Below, one piece after another: positions 22,317 to 32,850 of a stretch of DNA of 64,000 bases. The stretch's first letter is position 1. Every line of letters begins with the position of its first letter. The notes under the pieces were generated by a model, which did not search any database, had not been told where the DNA came from, and was given only the letters and a program-made list of their open reading frames with translations. This stretch comes from Symsagittifera roscoffensis (Eukaryota; Xenacoelomorpha; Acoela; Convolutidae): assembly GCF_963678635.1 (NCBI RefSeq), contig NC_087069.1:43354688-43418687 (forward strand), given 5' to 3'. The position numbers and the translations under genes are program-made.

Positions 22317-24782
22317 ATGGATTCCACAACTAATGATGGCTTTGAACAGCTACTGAACCAATTTGTTCCGATGAATCAGCAGTGGTTTTCGTCTGACCGT
22401 GCCAGACCGAGGTTTCGTGTAGGGGCAGTTCGTCCGAAATGTCAGACTTCAGTTCAGCGTGCAGAGGCTTTGAAGGGCCATTACGCCCAGATTCTGGCAA
22501 ACTTTCGCTCGCGGAGGTTGCGAAAGTTTGGTCCAGTAGGGCGTTCTGCACAACCAGTCCTCAGCTTGGACATACTTAAGTCTCCCGTTGTCGCCCCAGA
22601 TCGGAAATCGCTGTCTGCTTTAGTCGCTATTTTAGACGCAGACGTGTTATCAGAACTTACAGACGAAGATTCTAGTCTTTGTTTGATGAAACGAGCTTTG
22701 ATTAAAAGAGATAATGAAGGTTTCTGTCGGACCGATGCATATTTGAAGTCTGTTTGGTAGTGTTCAGCAGTAGTAGAGGGTTGTGTTGTGGTGGACAACC
22801 AGATTGCTATCCCAAATTGTCTTCAAAACCCTATTCGTGCTCGTCTTCACCGATCACATGCGGGACAACTTGCCATGGTGGATGCAGCACAGTATATTTG
22901 GTGGCCTCGGATGCATCGCGACATTATACAGCTTTGTAAAGACTCTCCTCTGTGTACGAAGTTTGGTAAAAATCTTAAAAATAACACTTCGTTTAATTCG
23001 TCCAAAGCCTTACCTCTTTTGTCCGGCCCAAATGAGGAACTCCAGCTCAATTATGCGGGTCCTCTTCCCGATTCTGCAGGTAATAATATTTACATACTGG
23101 TCGCAATCGACCGGTATTCTAAATATATGTCAGCTATGATACACGCTCTACGGGGGTAAAAAGATAGCAAAGTTCATGAAATCTTAATTCAACATCATAG
23201 GATTCCAAAATCAATTAAAACAAACCAGTATTCGGGTTTCAAAAATAAATTAGTTCAAGCGTTTTGCAAAGAAAAAAATAGTTATCAGCATTTCTGTCCA
23301 GTCGGTGACCATCGTGGTTGTGGTCTGGTGGAACGTGCCATTCAGATCATAAAGCGTCGTTTGGAAGCTTCTCGGTTGAACCCGGATTTTCCCAATGTAC
23401 AAGACACGCTTCGGCACATTATTGAGGATTTTCGGGTAACTAAAAACTCGGTTACGGGGTTCTCACCTTTTGAATTACATTTTGGTCGTCTTCCGAATAC
23501 GGCATTGGCTCTCGCGGCGGAACGTCTATCTTAGCGTGTTAATTTAGACAATAAACAGTTGGAGCGAGATCTCCTCACTGCCGAACAGCGCCGGGAGCAA
23601 TGTGACAGCCGACCCAGAATTAAATTTGTTAAGAAAGGGCAATCCAGCCCATCAGTGTCGCCATTTTTTGGGGGACCTACAGAATCGGTCTCAGAAACTC
23701 CCCATTACAGAGCATTGGAAAATCTGGCTAAGTCAGAAAATCAGTGGCTAACCTTAAAGAAGACTCTGTCGCACGATGAGGGTGTAAGAGCCCTCAAAAC
23801 TCTAACCGAGCGCAACCAGGTGCTTGCTGCCACAATCAGGGCAAACCTTTCTTCCGGTACCCTTTGTTTCTGGAATCAGATGCCGACAGAGCAAATTCGC
23901 CCGTCTCAACCAAAACGTAAATTGGATTATTTAGTTGTTAATGATCCGAGTAAGGTGGAAATATTTCGTAAATTTCTTAATAGGAAGTCTGGTCGGGAAT
24001 TATTCAAACCTTTCAAAGGTAAAATCGTCAAAGTTACTGGGTCTACGTATATTACTGATAGAGAAAAAGTGATAAGGAGGAATCATATTGCGGTGCGCCT
24101 TAAATCAACGTCTGTAGGTTTTTCAGGCAAACAAGCAACGCCAGTCAAAAAGGGGCAGAAGCGCCCCATTGTTTCCACGTCGTCTTCAACTTCGTCGGAG
24201 GATAGATGGTCTCTCAAACAACCTAATCAGAAATCTCGTATCACTGCTAAAACAGTATCAATTCCTCTCTGTTCGCGGCCTCCTCTTCTTTTGTCGTCAT
24301 CTACGCCTTTGCGGGCCAATTCTTCGGCGAGCAAGTTGGTTGACGATACTATGCTGGACGCCCAAGGCATTCGACCAATTATTCGCGATGCTACACCTGT
24401 GGTGGACCTTACGGCCTCTTCCTCTACGTCGGCAAAATTACTCCCGGATGTGCCTATTAGTGTTAAACCGCAGGTACCTTCTTCTTCTAAATCTTCTTTG
24501 ATGGCTTGTCCGGATTTAGCCCCAATTTCGTCTGACGAGGAGTCTTCAGTTCCAAAATTACAAAAGTGCTCTAAAAGCTCAATTTCGGCAGTAGCAGGTT
24601 CGTCACATCGTGATATGTCGGTGGCTAATTCGGATGTCAATGGCAATATTTCCTCGGAGTCAAACTCCTCGTGTACATCGTCCCGTCATAAAAAGCAAAC
24701 TTCCTTCTATGGCAGCCCAATTAATGACCAGAGAGCTTCAAAAGAGGCAAATAGACCAAAAATGTTCATTAAATTTTTTTAA
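22317..24782 (+). pseudogene. Integrase with long Ser-rich C-terminal extension
   Basis: One frame with in-frame stops TAG 22758, TAA 23157 and TAG 23532, ending at TAA 24780-24782. Domains: a linker (22317-22780), a zinc-binding HHCC-like domain (HRSHAGQ, then CKDSPLC, 22848-22965) and the catalytic core. The first core Asp is Asn (QLNYAGPL, 23049-23051) and the second is probably Asn (KTNQYSGF, 23223-23225), while the Glu is kept (GLVERAIQ, 23331-23333). After 23540 comes a coiled, charged region and then a roughly 250-residue Ser/Lys-rich tail. The integrase is dead. The tail ends only about 15 bases before the right inverted repeat. Confidence 0.75.
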
Positions 24783-24796
24783 AAACCTTTTTTCAT

Positions 24797-24892
24797 TTTT
24801 GTATGAACTTTGTATGATAAGCATTTATTCCATATACTTCATATATGAAACTGTATGATAAGCATTGTTCTTCTATGGACGTCAACCCGGGT
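24797..24892 (-). repeat. Right inverted terminal repeat
   Basis: Read on the minus strand from 24892 it gives ACCCGGGTTGAC, ATGCTTATCATAC, TTTCATATATGAA, then AAATGCTTATCATAC and GTTCATAC, the same order as the left end. It differs from the left end mainly by small insertions. Confidence 0.65.
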
Positions 24893-25484
24893 CATTGGAT
24901 AGCCAAGTTATAACATTCATAGTTTCAAAACGCAAAAAAAACTTATGCGAGGCAAATCACCCGCCCTCATTATCACACTAAACTGATTTGCGGCCTATTT
25001 TAGTTTGCCTTAATTTTTCTACTATTTTAGCAAATGCTTTTGTTTTTTGCAGTACAAAACTACAGTTTAAAAATTTTTTCAAAATCAAATCTATTGGAGA
25101 CCGGTTAAAGTTAGTCGGAACAGTCAGGTATTTGCCCTGATACATATGAGCAGTCTTGCAAAAATATTATAAATAAAAAAAAGCTAACATCTTAGGTATC
25201 ACAAAAAAAGGTCCCAAAATTGTTTGAAGAACAAATCCATCAAACTCAAAATGACAACAAACAATTTATTTCGGCAAACCAACGCATCTAAAATGGTTTT
25301 GAAAGCCGAAAACTTAGTTGTCATTTGTTGCGGCACTGTTTTTAAGAGCAGAAAACTGCCCTATTAATTAGCTTTAATTTTAATGAGAATCCAATCACGA
25401 CAGCTCAAAAAACTTCACTTTCAGAATATTATGATCGTATAAACTTAGCTTACTTATATATCATGAAAAAAGGTTTTTGTTTAG

Positions 25485-25573
25485 AACCTTGCGCATATGG
25501 CTATGGAATGATGGAAATAGCCGTCGATATTGTCAGACATCCTGAGATTTCTATGGACGATGACGATAACTAG
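25485..25573 (+). CDS. Candidate terminal exon (weak)
   Basis: A TTTTTGTTTAG acceptor is followed by a frame (entering in phase 1) that reads PCAYGYGMMEIAVDIV and ends in a run of four Asp, Asn and TAG at 25571-25573. The open length is too short to exclude chance. If real, it would be the last exon of a gene whose earlier part is interrupted by the retroelement at 18.09-24.89 kb. Confidence 0.2.
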
Positions 25574-25705
25574 TAATTGAGTCCACTTTCGAAAATGCAT
25601 CTACAAACTTTTCAACCCTTTCGTATCAAGGAAAAATATCATGTAAAGTTTTTGAAAAAAAAAACAGCCAACTTTGGGCTTTATCTGAACAATTTTGGCA
25701 ACAGC

Positions 25706-25730
25706 CTCTCTCTCTCTCTCTCTCTCTCTC
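25706..25730. repeat. (CT)n microsatellite
   Basis: About 12 uninterrupted CT dinucleotides. Confidence 0.9.
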
Positions 25731-26689
25731 AAAAAACATAATTTGGCGCCTTTAGCCCAAGAAACAAAAATAAAAATCGAAAAAGCACCAAGAGTCAGGA
25801 TTTCAAAAAATGAACCATTGATTGTATAAAAGCAATTTTTCTACACTCACTGAAATTTTCTTTTAAAATCTACAAACAAAAAAGGATCGATTTGATTTCG
25901 GATACTTGAGAAAGCAACTGAAAGTAGAAAAAAACACCAAAATAGATTTATTTTAATTTTTCAATCCTAAAAGTTTCACAAAGTGTCTTCTGGACTCTCT
26001 ATGAGTTTCCGCGATATGAAATATGTTTTCGACCAAAATCAATTTTTGTGAAAAAAAATTCTTAAGAATCGAACATTTTGGCTCATTAAAATCTGAAACA
26101 CGGTTTGAGCAAACGTTTGTGCTTTAAAACAGACGAACTTAACTAAAAATAAGCATACGCCATTTCGGAACCTTTATGAAGATTTTTTATCAAAAATAGC
26201 GTAAAACTGCGTTTTGCCAAAATTATTTCAATTATTTCCGCCTTAGTACATCTATAACAAAATATTACAACCGTAGATTCATTTGGGTGTGCACTCAAAA
26301 TATTTAGCACTCTTTTCACTTGGGTAAGTACAATTGAACCGATACTTTTGTAACTGACTAGGCTATTTTTTAGTTAATTCCTCAAACTATTCATAGTATC
26401 ATCACGCATTTTACCATAGTAACACAAAAAAATAACCCTGGAAAATACAATTCTAAAATGTGATTTTATTTTAGTTGCGAGGACTAAAAAACCTCACAAA
26501 TTTGCAATTTTTCAAAGCAAATCAACTTTTTCGAAATTTTCAAGTACAAAAATCAGTTCATTGGTTCAAATCATGTAATTTATAGCATAAAATTTAGCGG
26601 TAAACCAATTTCTTTAGCAAAAAATCATTGTTCGAATCAAAACGAAGCTAAAAATTGTTCGATGGTTGTTCTAATTTAAAAATCTAAAT

Positions 26690-26796
26690 CACCGTGGCAT
26701 TGTGGCGCTCCGGCAGTGATGATGCCCATCAATTTCATGGTTGCTACTTCAACTCGCACGTGCGCTGCAATTTGCATGGTGAGCTCTTGCAAGTAA
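26690..26796. other. GC-richer island, possible exon on either strand
   Basis: This island of about 100 bases stands out from AT-rich surroundings. On the plus strand it is open and ends at a good GTAAGC donor (26793). On the minus strand an ACCATG at about 26780 starts a frame (QIAAHVRVEV, then GIITAGAPQCHG) ending at a GTGATT donor, the donor type also used by exon 1 of the BCAS3-like gene. The strand cannot be chosen from the sequence. Confidence 0.2.
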
Positions 26797-27361
26797 GCTA
26801 TAGCCTAATAGGTGCTGATTATATGCGCTCTTAAAAATTTACCCTTTGGGTTGAGCCTTCGGGTTGGTTGACAAAAAAGAAAGAAATAAAATCTTAGAAC
26901 CTGTAAAACGAACTGTCCAAAATTTTTGAACAACCCTTCTTTCAATAAATCACACTAAATTATAGTTGCATCGTTTGGATTATGCCCTGTTAAGAACACT
27001 TTGAAACATGTTATAAACATTATTTCGAAGACGGCAAAGCAATTTCGCATTAAAAGCAGTCATCGTTTATTGGCTAATTTTTTTCTGTAGCCTCGGCCCC
27101 TGAAGCCAGTTTTGGTTGTTGATTCGTACTTAGATAAACTTTAAAAATTTTGCAGAAAGAAATAAAGTCAATGATGTTTTTCGGGTGCTGGTTTTTGCAT
27201 TCTTCATTTGATTTTCTAGGCGCATCACTTGAATCGTAATAGCCTGCCTCGCTTTGTTTCAACTTATGAAAACGAGGGATTTTTTGTGCTCAAATGGTTT
27301 TTCGGCTCTTTTTCTTTTTCCTCCACTAGCAAAATTTTACCAGTAAAAATTTCTTTATGTT

Positions 27362-27430
27362 ATCGGACTGTTACAAAAATTGATATGCGGAGTAAATAGG
27401 CTATGACAAACGTATTTGCTGGTTACAACA
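27362..27430 (+). repeat. Dispersed repeat family B, copy 2
   Basis: Core ACTGTTACAAAAATTG, GCGGAGTAAATAGG, TGACAAACGTA. It is followed by three spaced copies of GTTACAACATAAA (27423-27480). Confidence 0.6.
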
Positions 27431-28327
27431 TAAACTTCGTTACAACATAAAACTCTTTGTTACAACATAAAACTGATGCATATGTGAGGTGAGAGGGAAA
27501 AAGAAAAATTGCCAGCAGGTTTTTTTCTCCTGAAACAATTCGATTACAACTAGTTGCTTTTGACAAAATTTTGAACAATTAGACTGAAAAGTCTTAGTGT
27601 CTTTTGCTCAAAATAAAATATAATTGACTTATGTTGACTTTATCATAGTTAAGGAAATTGAAAATTACCAGCTTGGACAATTTGCGATAACTTTATTGCC
27701 CTGTTTCCCGCATATCTATTAAGCTAATTGTAACTGGAAAAATAACCTGGCTGAAAAATCCTTCTAAATTGAATCAAGGTAAGCATATTGGTCCAAACAA
27801 TTCGTTCCTAGATGAGGATTCATGACTTTGTACTTGAAGTTGCGGTTTGGGGAAGATTTGCAAAAAAGTGTTTTTTTTTCTGGAATAGTTTTTTTTGAAT
27901 CAATAATTATTGGACATACAATGAATGGAGTCAGAAGATTTAAAGGGAGTACCATTTCTGCGCTGATACGGAAGTCTTGTTAAATGACTGGCAAAATGGG
28001 CATTTTTGACGATTATTATAGGTTAAATACGCAGGTTTTTCTAGTTTATTAGAACTTTTGACACCGTTTGCAGATCCATAAAGTCTATGCAGAAACGATA
28101 TCAAGTAATAAGTGACAAACTTCTTTTCTAAAAAAACTAGTTTGAAAAATGAAGTTGCCTCACTCAAGTTTGGAATGATTTAAAAACCTTTGACAAATTC
28201 GACCAAATTGAACTTTTTTTTAAAATATCACTTTAAAGTTTTACAATAACATTTACAATAAAAAAAGTCAAATGAAAATAAGATTTTTATATAGATTGCG
28301 ATGATTTCATTTTTTCGATTTTTTCAG

Positions 28328-28515
28328 GAATAATCATTAAATGCTCTATTAACAAAACAAGTGCGTTCAAAAGTATTGATGCTTCTATGAAGGCCCCTAG
28401 GTATGTTTGCACCTTTTAACGTTGAGTTTAAATTCAATTACTAGGTAGGCGAAATTTTTTCTACAGTTATGAAAACTAAAATGGCGCAAACAGAACACGG
28501 TTTCTTTCGAGTGCG
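28328..28515 (+). CDS. Two adjacent exon-like segments (weak)
   Basis: Segment 1 (28328-28400) follows TTTTTTCAG and ends at a GTATGT donor; it enters in phase 1 and reads IIIKCSINKTS. Segment 2 (28445-28515) follows ATTACTAG and ends at GTAAGT; it is open in phase 0 (VGEIFSTVMKTKMAQ). Both have good splice signals, but the exit phase of the first does not fit the second, so at least one is spurious or they are alternatives. Confidence 0.2.
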
Positions 28516-29296
28516 GTAAGTGGAATTTGATTTTAAGATATCCCAGCGGCATATAAGCTTTTCCTAGTAATTCCGTTTTCTCAAATGGAGTTATTTTTTA
28601 TGAAAAAGTGCTGTAAATTAAACTCTTCTACAACTCCATGTCTTTTGAGGCTATGTTTTTCATTTGTTTAAAATTTGAAAGCTGAAGTTTAACAAACAAG
28701 AAGCAACATTGCGTTCGTTGATTTTTGTCCAACTGTCTGTTAGTTTTGCTTTAGTTGTGAACGTATGAGCATTATAAAGTTGAATTGATCAGAATGAAAA
28801 ATCAATCAAATCAGAAAAATTCCTTCACTTTCATTGAAAGTGGTAAAAAAGCACTCGACAAAAAAGACATATCGATCAAAAATAATAAACTAAAACATTC
28901 AAAACCCAATTCTAAATGATGAACTTTGTTTGAAAAAGTAACTTTGGCACACCGTTTTTTTTCTTCTAATAAATCATGAATAATGATCACACTAATAGAA
29001 ATAACCATAAAAAAGTAACAATAGTAATAAGTAAATTAATTTGTTACCAAGGTAATTCTATGAAACTAAATTTATGAAAATTATGCTTTTTGGGTAATAT
29101 CTTATGATGTTTTTTTATCAGAATGAAATTGTTAGAGTATTTTTCAATTTAGTGTTTTGAAGGAAAACTCTTTTCGAGCTTTTTTCTTTTTTTGGAATAC
29201 TGGATTGCAATTTGAGGCGAAACTGTTGAAAAGTAAGTTGATGTTTAAAAGACATTTTTCTTTCTGTCTCCGAATTATCGTGGAACAATCGCTAGA

Positions 29297-29362
29297 TTTC
29301 GACCGTGCTCAAGGTATGTTTCGACCGTGCTCGAGGTATAATTCGACCGTGCTCGAGGTATG
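29297..29362. repeat. 22-bp tandem repeat, three copies
   Basis: The unit TTTCGACCGTGCTCGAGGTATG, or close variants, is repeated three times without spacers. Related TCGAGCAC / GTGCTCGAC strings continue to about 29470, including inverted ones. Confidence 0.8.
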
Positions 29363-29754
29363 TTTCAAAATGTGCTCGACCCAAACACCTGTCTTGACTA
29401 TTCTTTACCGGTCGAGCACTGGCATGTGTTCGACTTTGAAAGTCGAATTGCAAAAGTGAGCACATCGACTTTCCTCTCAAGGATTCTACGACACTAAAAA
29501 TGTTCTTAGGGGCCTTCAGCGCCAATATTCTTTTATTAATTTAGAGGGAAGTGTTGTGGGGAGCGCGACGAAAAACGCAATTTTTTTTGTCAAAATCTTC
29601 CTAAATTACTTAAAAACACGCTTTTTGGCCTGTTTTTCTTTACTTTGCCTGTGGCGCAGTAGTTTGATCAAAATGGGGTTTCTTTATAGTGATTTTGGAG
29701 AGCTCAGAATTTCAATTTGGTCGAGCTAAAAGAAAAATTTTTTTTTTGAATATC

Positions 29755-29790
29755 TCTCCCCTCGAGAAATTCCTAGATCCGCCCCGTTGA
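29755..29790 (-). mobile_element. DNA-transposon end-like motif
   Basis: On the minus strand this reads GGGGCGGATCTAGGAATTTC, the same kind of end as near 17390-17405. No matching opposite end or transposase was found nearby. Confidence 0.3.
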
Positions 29791-30033
29791 TATAGGACCG
29801 CGTTGATAAAGGGAAAGAATACAGATTTGAGAGGACACTCTTATATTTTTCCTTATACTCATTTTTTTAATAGCAAAAATATGGTTTAAAAATCTAAATT
29901 CATATAGCAATTTCAGATAAATTATGCATACTAAGCCTCAGTATCTCATCTGCATACTTTTTATTTCTTGTGATGTCGTTCTTTCAAATTAATTCAGTCT
30001 GTTCTAACTTTGGTAAATTTTAACACTTTTTAG

Positions 30034-30273
30034 GAAAAAATGCGATCTCTGTTTCCTCAAGTGAAAGATTTACAATTCCAGCTAGTCATAAAGTTTGACA
30101 CCCAATCAACGCCGAAACCAGAGGGAGTATTTTTGAACCAGACCATTCTGTATATAGACGACTGGGTCCCAATTGTGAACGAAACGGTTCAGAAAACTTT
30201 CAGTGTTATGATTGAAAACGTTTCATTTGTGCACAAGTGGAATCAAACGAGGCAATTTGGACAAGTCATGTCT
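30034..30273 (+). CDS. Exon of an extracellular glycoprotein (unknown family)
   Basis: The acceptor CACTTTTTAG and a perfect GTAAGT donor enclose 240 open bases, phase 0 at both ends. The protein segment has four N-glycosylation sequons (NQT, NET, NVS, NQT) and no Cys, which points to an extracellular part. It contains TFSVMIENVSF, which resembles FFKVFIENVCL in the exon at 36914-37142; the two may be repeats of one domain. Possible partners by phase are exon 2 at 16828 upstream and 31306 or 34534 downstream. No known family recognised. A family B repeat and a G-run follow in the presumed intron. Confidence 0.5.
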
Positions 30274-30358
30274 GTAAGTTCAAATAATTAGCCGAACAGC
30301 TCTTTTTACTTTATCACCCAGCTGCCAATTTTTATATGGGTTTTCTTCTGTTTGCATT

Positions 30359-30430
30359 GTCGGATTGTTACAAAAATTGGCAAGCGGACTAATTAGGCTG
30401 TGACAAAGATAATTTGTCCTCGTATTTAGC
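30359..30430 (+). repeat. Dispersed repeat family B, copy 3
   Basis: Core GATTGTTACAAAAATTGG, GCGGACTAATTAGG, TGACAAAGATA. It lies 86 bases after the exon at 30034-30273. Confidence 0.6.
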
Positions 30431-30481
30431 CTTGTGAAACTCCTCGTTGCTCCATAAAATTGAGGCTTAAGTGAAGTTGTT

Positions 30482-30505
30482 GGGGGGGGGGGGGGGGGGG
30501 GGGGG
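30482..30505. repeat. Run of 24 G
   Basis: An unbroken G-run on the plus strand. It could form G-quadruplex DNA, or its length could be an assembly or sequencing artefact. Confidence 0.9.
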
Positions 30506-31305
30506 TCGGAGGTTGAAAGATACCTAGCCCGTTAAATAGTAAAAAGTTCGAACTAATGAAAAGGACAAAGTTCAATCCTAATTTGGGCACAATTTCAAAA
30601 TAAAAAATGGGTCTTTTTTTTCTACGAATTAGTTCTGGTTGCCAAGTTTATTCGAAGGATCCTTTGTCTGGTATTATTCGAGAGCAGTCAATTCCTGCAA
30701 CTTGTGAATTCTGCAACTTGTGAGTAACTTGTGATTTTTTTTAAATGTGCATTTATTTGTTAATAATAAGTAAAAAAACGCGATTTGCTGGAGACAACTT
30801 AATAAAATAAAATGGGGCATTATGCTTAAGGTTAAACAGAGTTAAAAAAACACTGGAAATACTATCAAAATGTTGACTCTTTGATGATGTGAGTTGTGAC
30901 CTTTGGTCGTTATCTCATGGAGTAGTTTCAATAGAGTACACAGTCTGTATGTCACGCTATCTATTCTTGACCTGATATGTTCGTGCAGTTAGTTAGTCCG
31001 TTACTGAAGCTATTATTCATCCTAATTATTAGATCTCAATTGATCCTTTCAAATAGTGGTAAAAGCAAGATCAACGTTATTTTTTTTAATCAAAACGAGG
31101 TCTGATTGCGGACAGTCAAATTTTATAGTCAACAATATAAAGTTAGTGAAAACATAAAGCCTTCCACTGAAAAAAAAATATATTTATTTTATGCGACTTT
31201 AATTAAATCAGAGGCTCCAATTTAGCAAACGTAAAAATCTCTTTCAGTGGCTTTGAAACCAAACCATAAATACTAAGAACATTAAAAATGGAACTTTTTT
31301 ATTAG

Positions 31306-31382
31306 ACTCCTGCATGGCATAGAAAAGTATATCCAGCGTTGTTGTTGTACGAGGGGATTACATGGATATTAACATGGAAATC
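31306..31382 (+). CDS. Candidate small exon (weak)
   Basis: It follows TTTTTTATTAG and ends at GTAAGC. It is open in phase 0 and leaves in phase 2; it reads TPAWHRKVYPALLLYEGITW. Phases would allow it to join 30034-30273 upstream and 36914-37142 downstream. At 77 bases it can also be chance. Confidence 0.25.
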
Positions 31383-31892
31383 GTAAGCAAGATTTGAATC
31401 ATTCAGATCAGGTCAACTATGCCTCCTCCTTATTATTAAAATCATCATCCATCCTTATAAGGTCTAATTCAATATTAAAGCAAATGCAAAGTATTTCCGT
31501 TTTACATCCTTTGTCTGCCTCAGCGGTTTGAGTTGCTAACAAGACCTGTTCAGATAATCTTTTTTAGTTACCCGAGATTTTTCACCTAATTTGAAGCAAG
31601 ATTTGAACGTTTGAGCAGTTTTTTGGTCAATTGTGCTCAAAATCTTGCTTCATAATTAGCGGTTCGAGCAAGTTTTGAGCGGTTTATCAAAAAAACGCTA
31701 TAAAACCACGCAAGATTTGAATAGTTTTTGAGCGGTTTATCTAAAAAATTGACATATCCTGCAACTTGCACAAGGATTGGGTGAATATGAAATTTTTTGC
31801 GGACTTTTTGGGAAAAAAACGTTCTCCAGGGTGCGTCAGATTACAATGAACTATAAGGATGAAGACTGCTAAATGCCTACAGAGATAGGCGC

Positions 31893-31960
31893 ACAATTTT
31901 AGGTCTGTATGTTCCTGGATTCCAGAGACAAGTCTTTAAACATGTTAAAATTTTGTCGAA
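31893..31960 (+). repeat. Dispersed repeat family C, copy 1
   Basis: The block GTCTGTATGTTCCTGGATTC with CAGAGACAAGTCTT is shared almost unchanged with 36095-36165, preceded in both by CACAATTTT. Confidence 0.75.
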
Positions 31961-32479
31961 ACTATCAAAAAAAATGAATGAACAAAAGGAGAACAAAGAG
32001 AGCGTCCTTGTTGCGAAATCCGCTTACATTTTCCAAAAAGCACAGTTTGTCCTCGTAGTGATTCTGCAATTGCTAACTTATTTTGTCCTCAACTACTCTT
32101 CTACATCTTTGTAAAGATGTTTGTTACACTATTATGAGGAGGCTTATCTACAAATATTTCATCTATATTTAAGGTGCTTGAAAAAGCAAAACGTTTGCAT
32201 TTACAATTTTTTGTACAATAAGTCTCAACTATGAAAAAAAAATTACAAGAGAAGTAAGTTGGTTTTAAAGTAAAGCGTGTTTTATCAGTATTTTTTGATT
32301 TTCACATTTAAAAATAACTTGAAAATGCTTTTTAGCCTAGTGTTTTTGGTTCAGAGTTATGAAAAAATTCTAAAATATTATTAATTCTTAAAGTTTATGG
32401 AGCAGTAATAATATGCAAAAATTGAATGTAATAGAAGATTTACATAAAAATAGTTTTTACAAAAAATGAGATTTTTTGT

Positions 32480-32850
32480 GAAAATCATCCACCAACACGC
32501 CATATAAAGTACAATGTGATAGATATTGCTCCTAGTAACAAACAATGTGGCAATTAAGCTTTCTTCAACCCTTTTGGAACTATTTCTAAGACTGATTAAA
32601 TCTCCGCTTACGCGTAAATAGCGCGAAACATAACATATCGCGCGGTAATTGTCCCAAATTAGCCAAAATGGCAATCTTTAAAACTAAAACCCTATAACTT
32701 TAAGAAAATTGATCACATGTGAAACATCTTTTCAAATGATATAAAAAGTCCGTCGAACATGTTAGTTAAAAAGTCGAAATTTGTCTGAAGAAAAAAAAAC
32801 CACCCCGAGCACAAATATTCAATTAATCTCGTTACAAAAGCCAGAACAAT
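32480..32850 (-). repeat. Dispersed repeat family A, copy 2
   Basis: Same orientation as 8600-8960. It includes GTGATAGATATTGCTCCTAG, AATGGCAATCTTTAAA and the CCCCGAGCACAAATATTC end. Confidence 0.7.

Larger units (their letters stand above)
18088..24892 (+). mobile_element. Dead Ty3/Gypsy-type element bounded by inverted repeats
   Basis: Gag, protease, RT, RNase H and integrase frames fill 18586-24782. The ends are inverted and not direct repeats: CTCGGGTTGAC at 18088 pairs with GTCAACCCGGGT ending at 24892. Inside both ends lie the same blocks in mirror order (TTTCATATATGAA, ATGCTTATCATAC). A roughly 26-bp direct repeat flanks the element (18062-18087 and 24893-24918). I found no LTR pair. 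The element has at least four in-frame stops and three changes of frame, and key catalytic residues are replaced, so it is inactive. It may be a retroelement nested in a foldback element, or one whose LTRs were lost. Confidence 0.6.
24919..30033. other. Non-coding stretch with repeats and weak exon candidates
   Basis: No complete gene. It holds a TC microsatellite, a family B repeat, a 22-bp tandem repeat and the exon-like segments listed separately. Three minus-strand open stretches (27074-27262, 27764-27955, 27940-28167) could be exons of a minus-strand gene (the first is charged and reads QSEAGYYDSSDAPRK), but no consensus splice pair supports them. Confidence 0.4.

Noticed and set aside
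18088-24892. Ordinary LTR pair around the first retroelement
   Set aside because: No direct repeat longer than the roughly 26-bp flank was seen. The matching ends are inverted.
25706-29362. CRISPR-like array
   Set aside because: Only a microsatellite and a spacer-free tandem repeat are present, and the DNA is eukaryotic.
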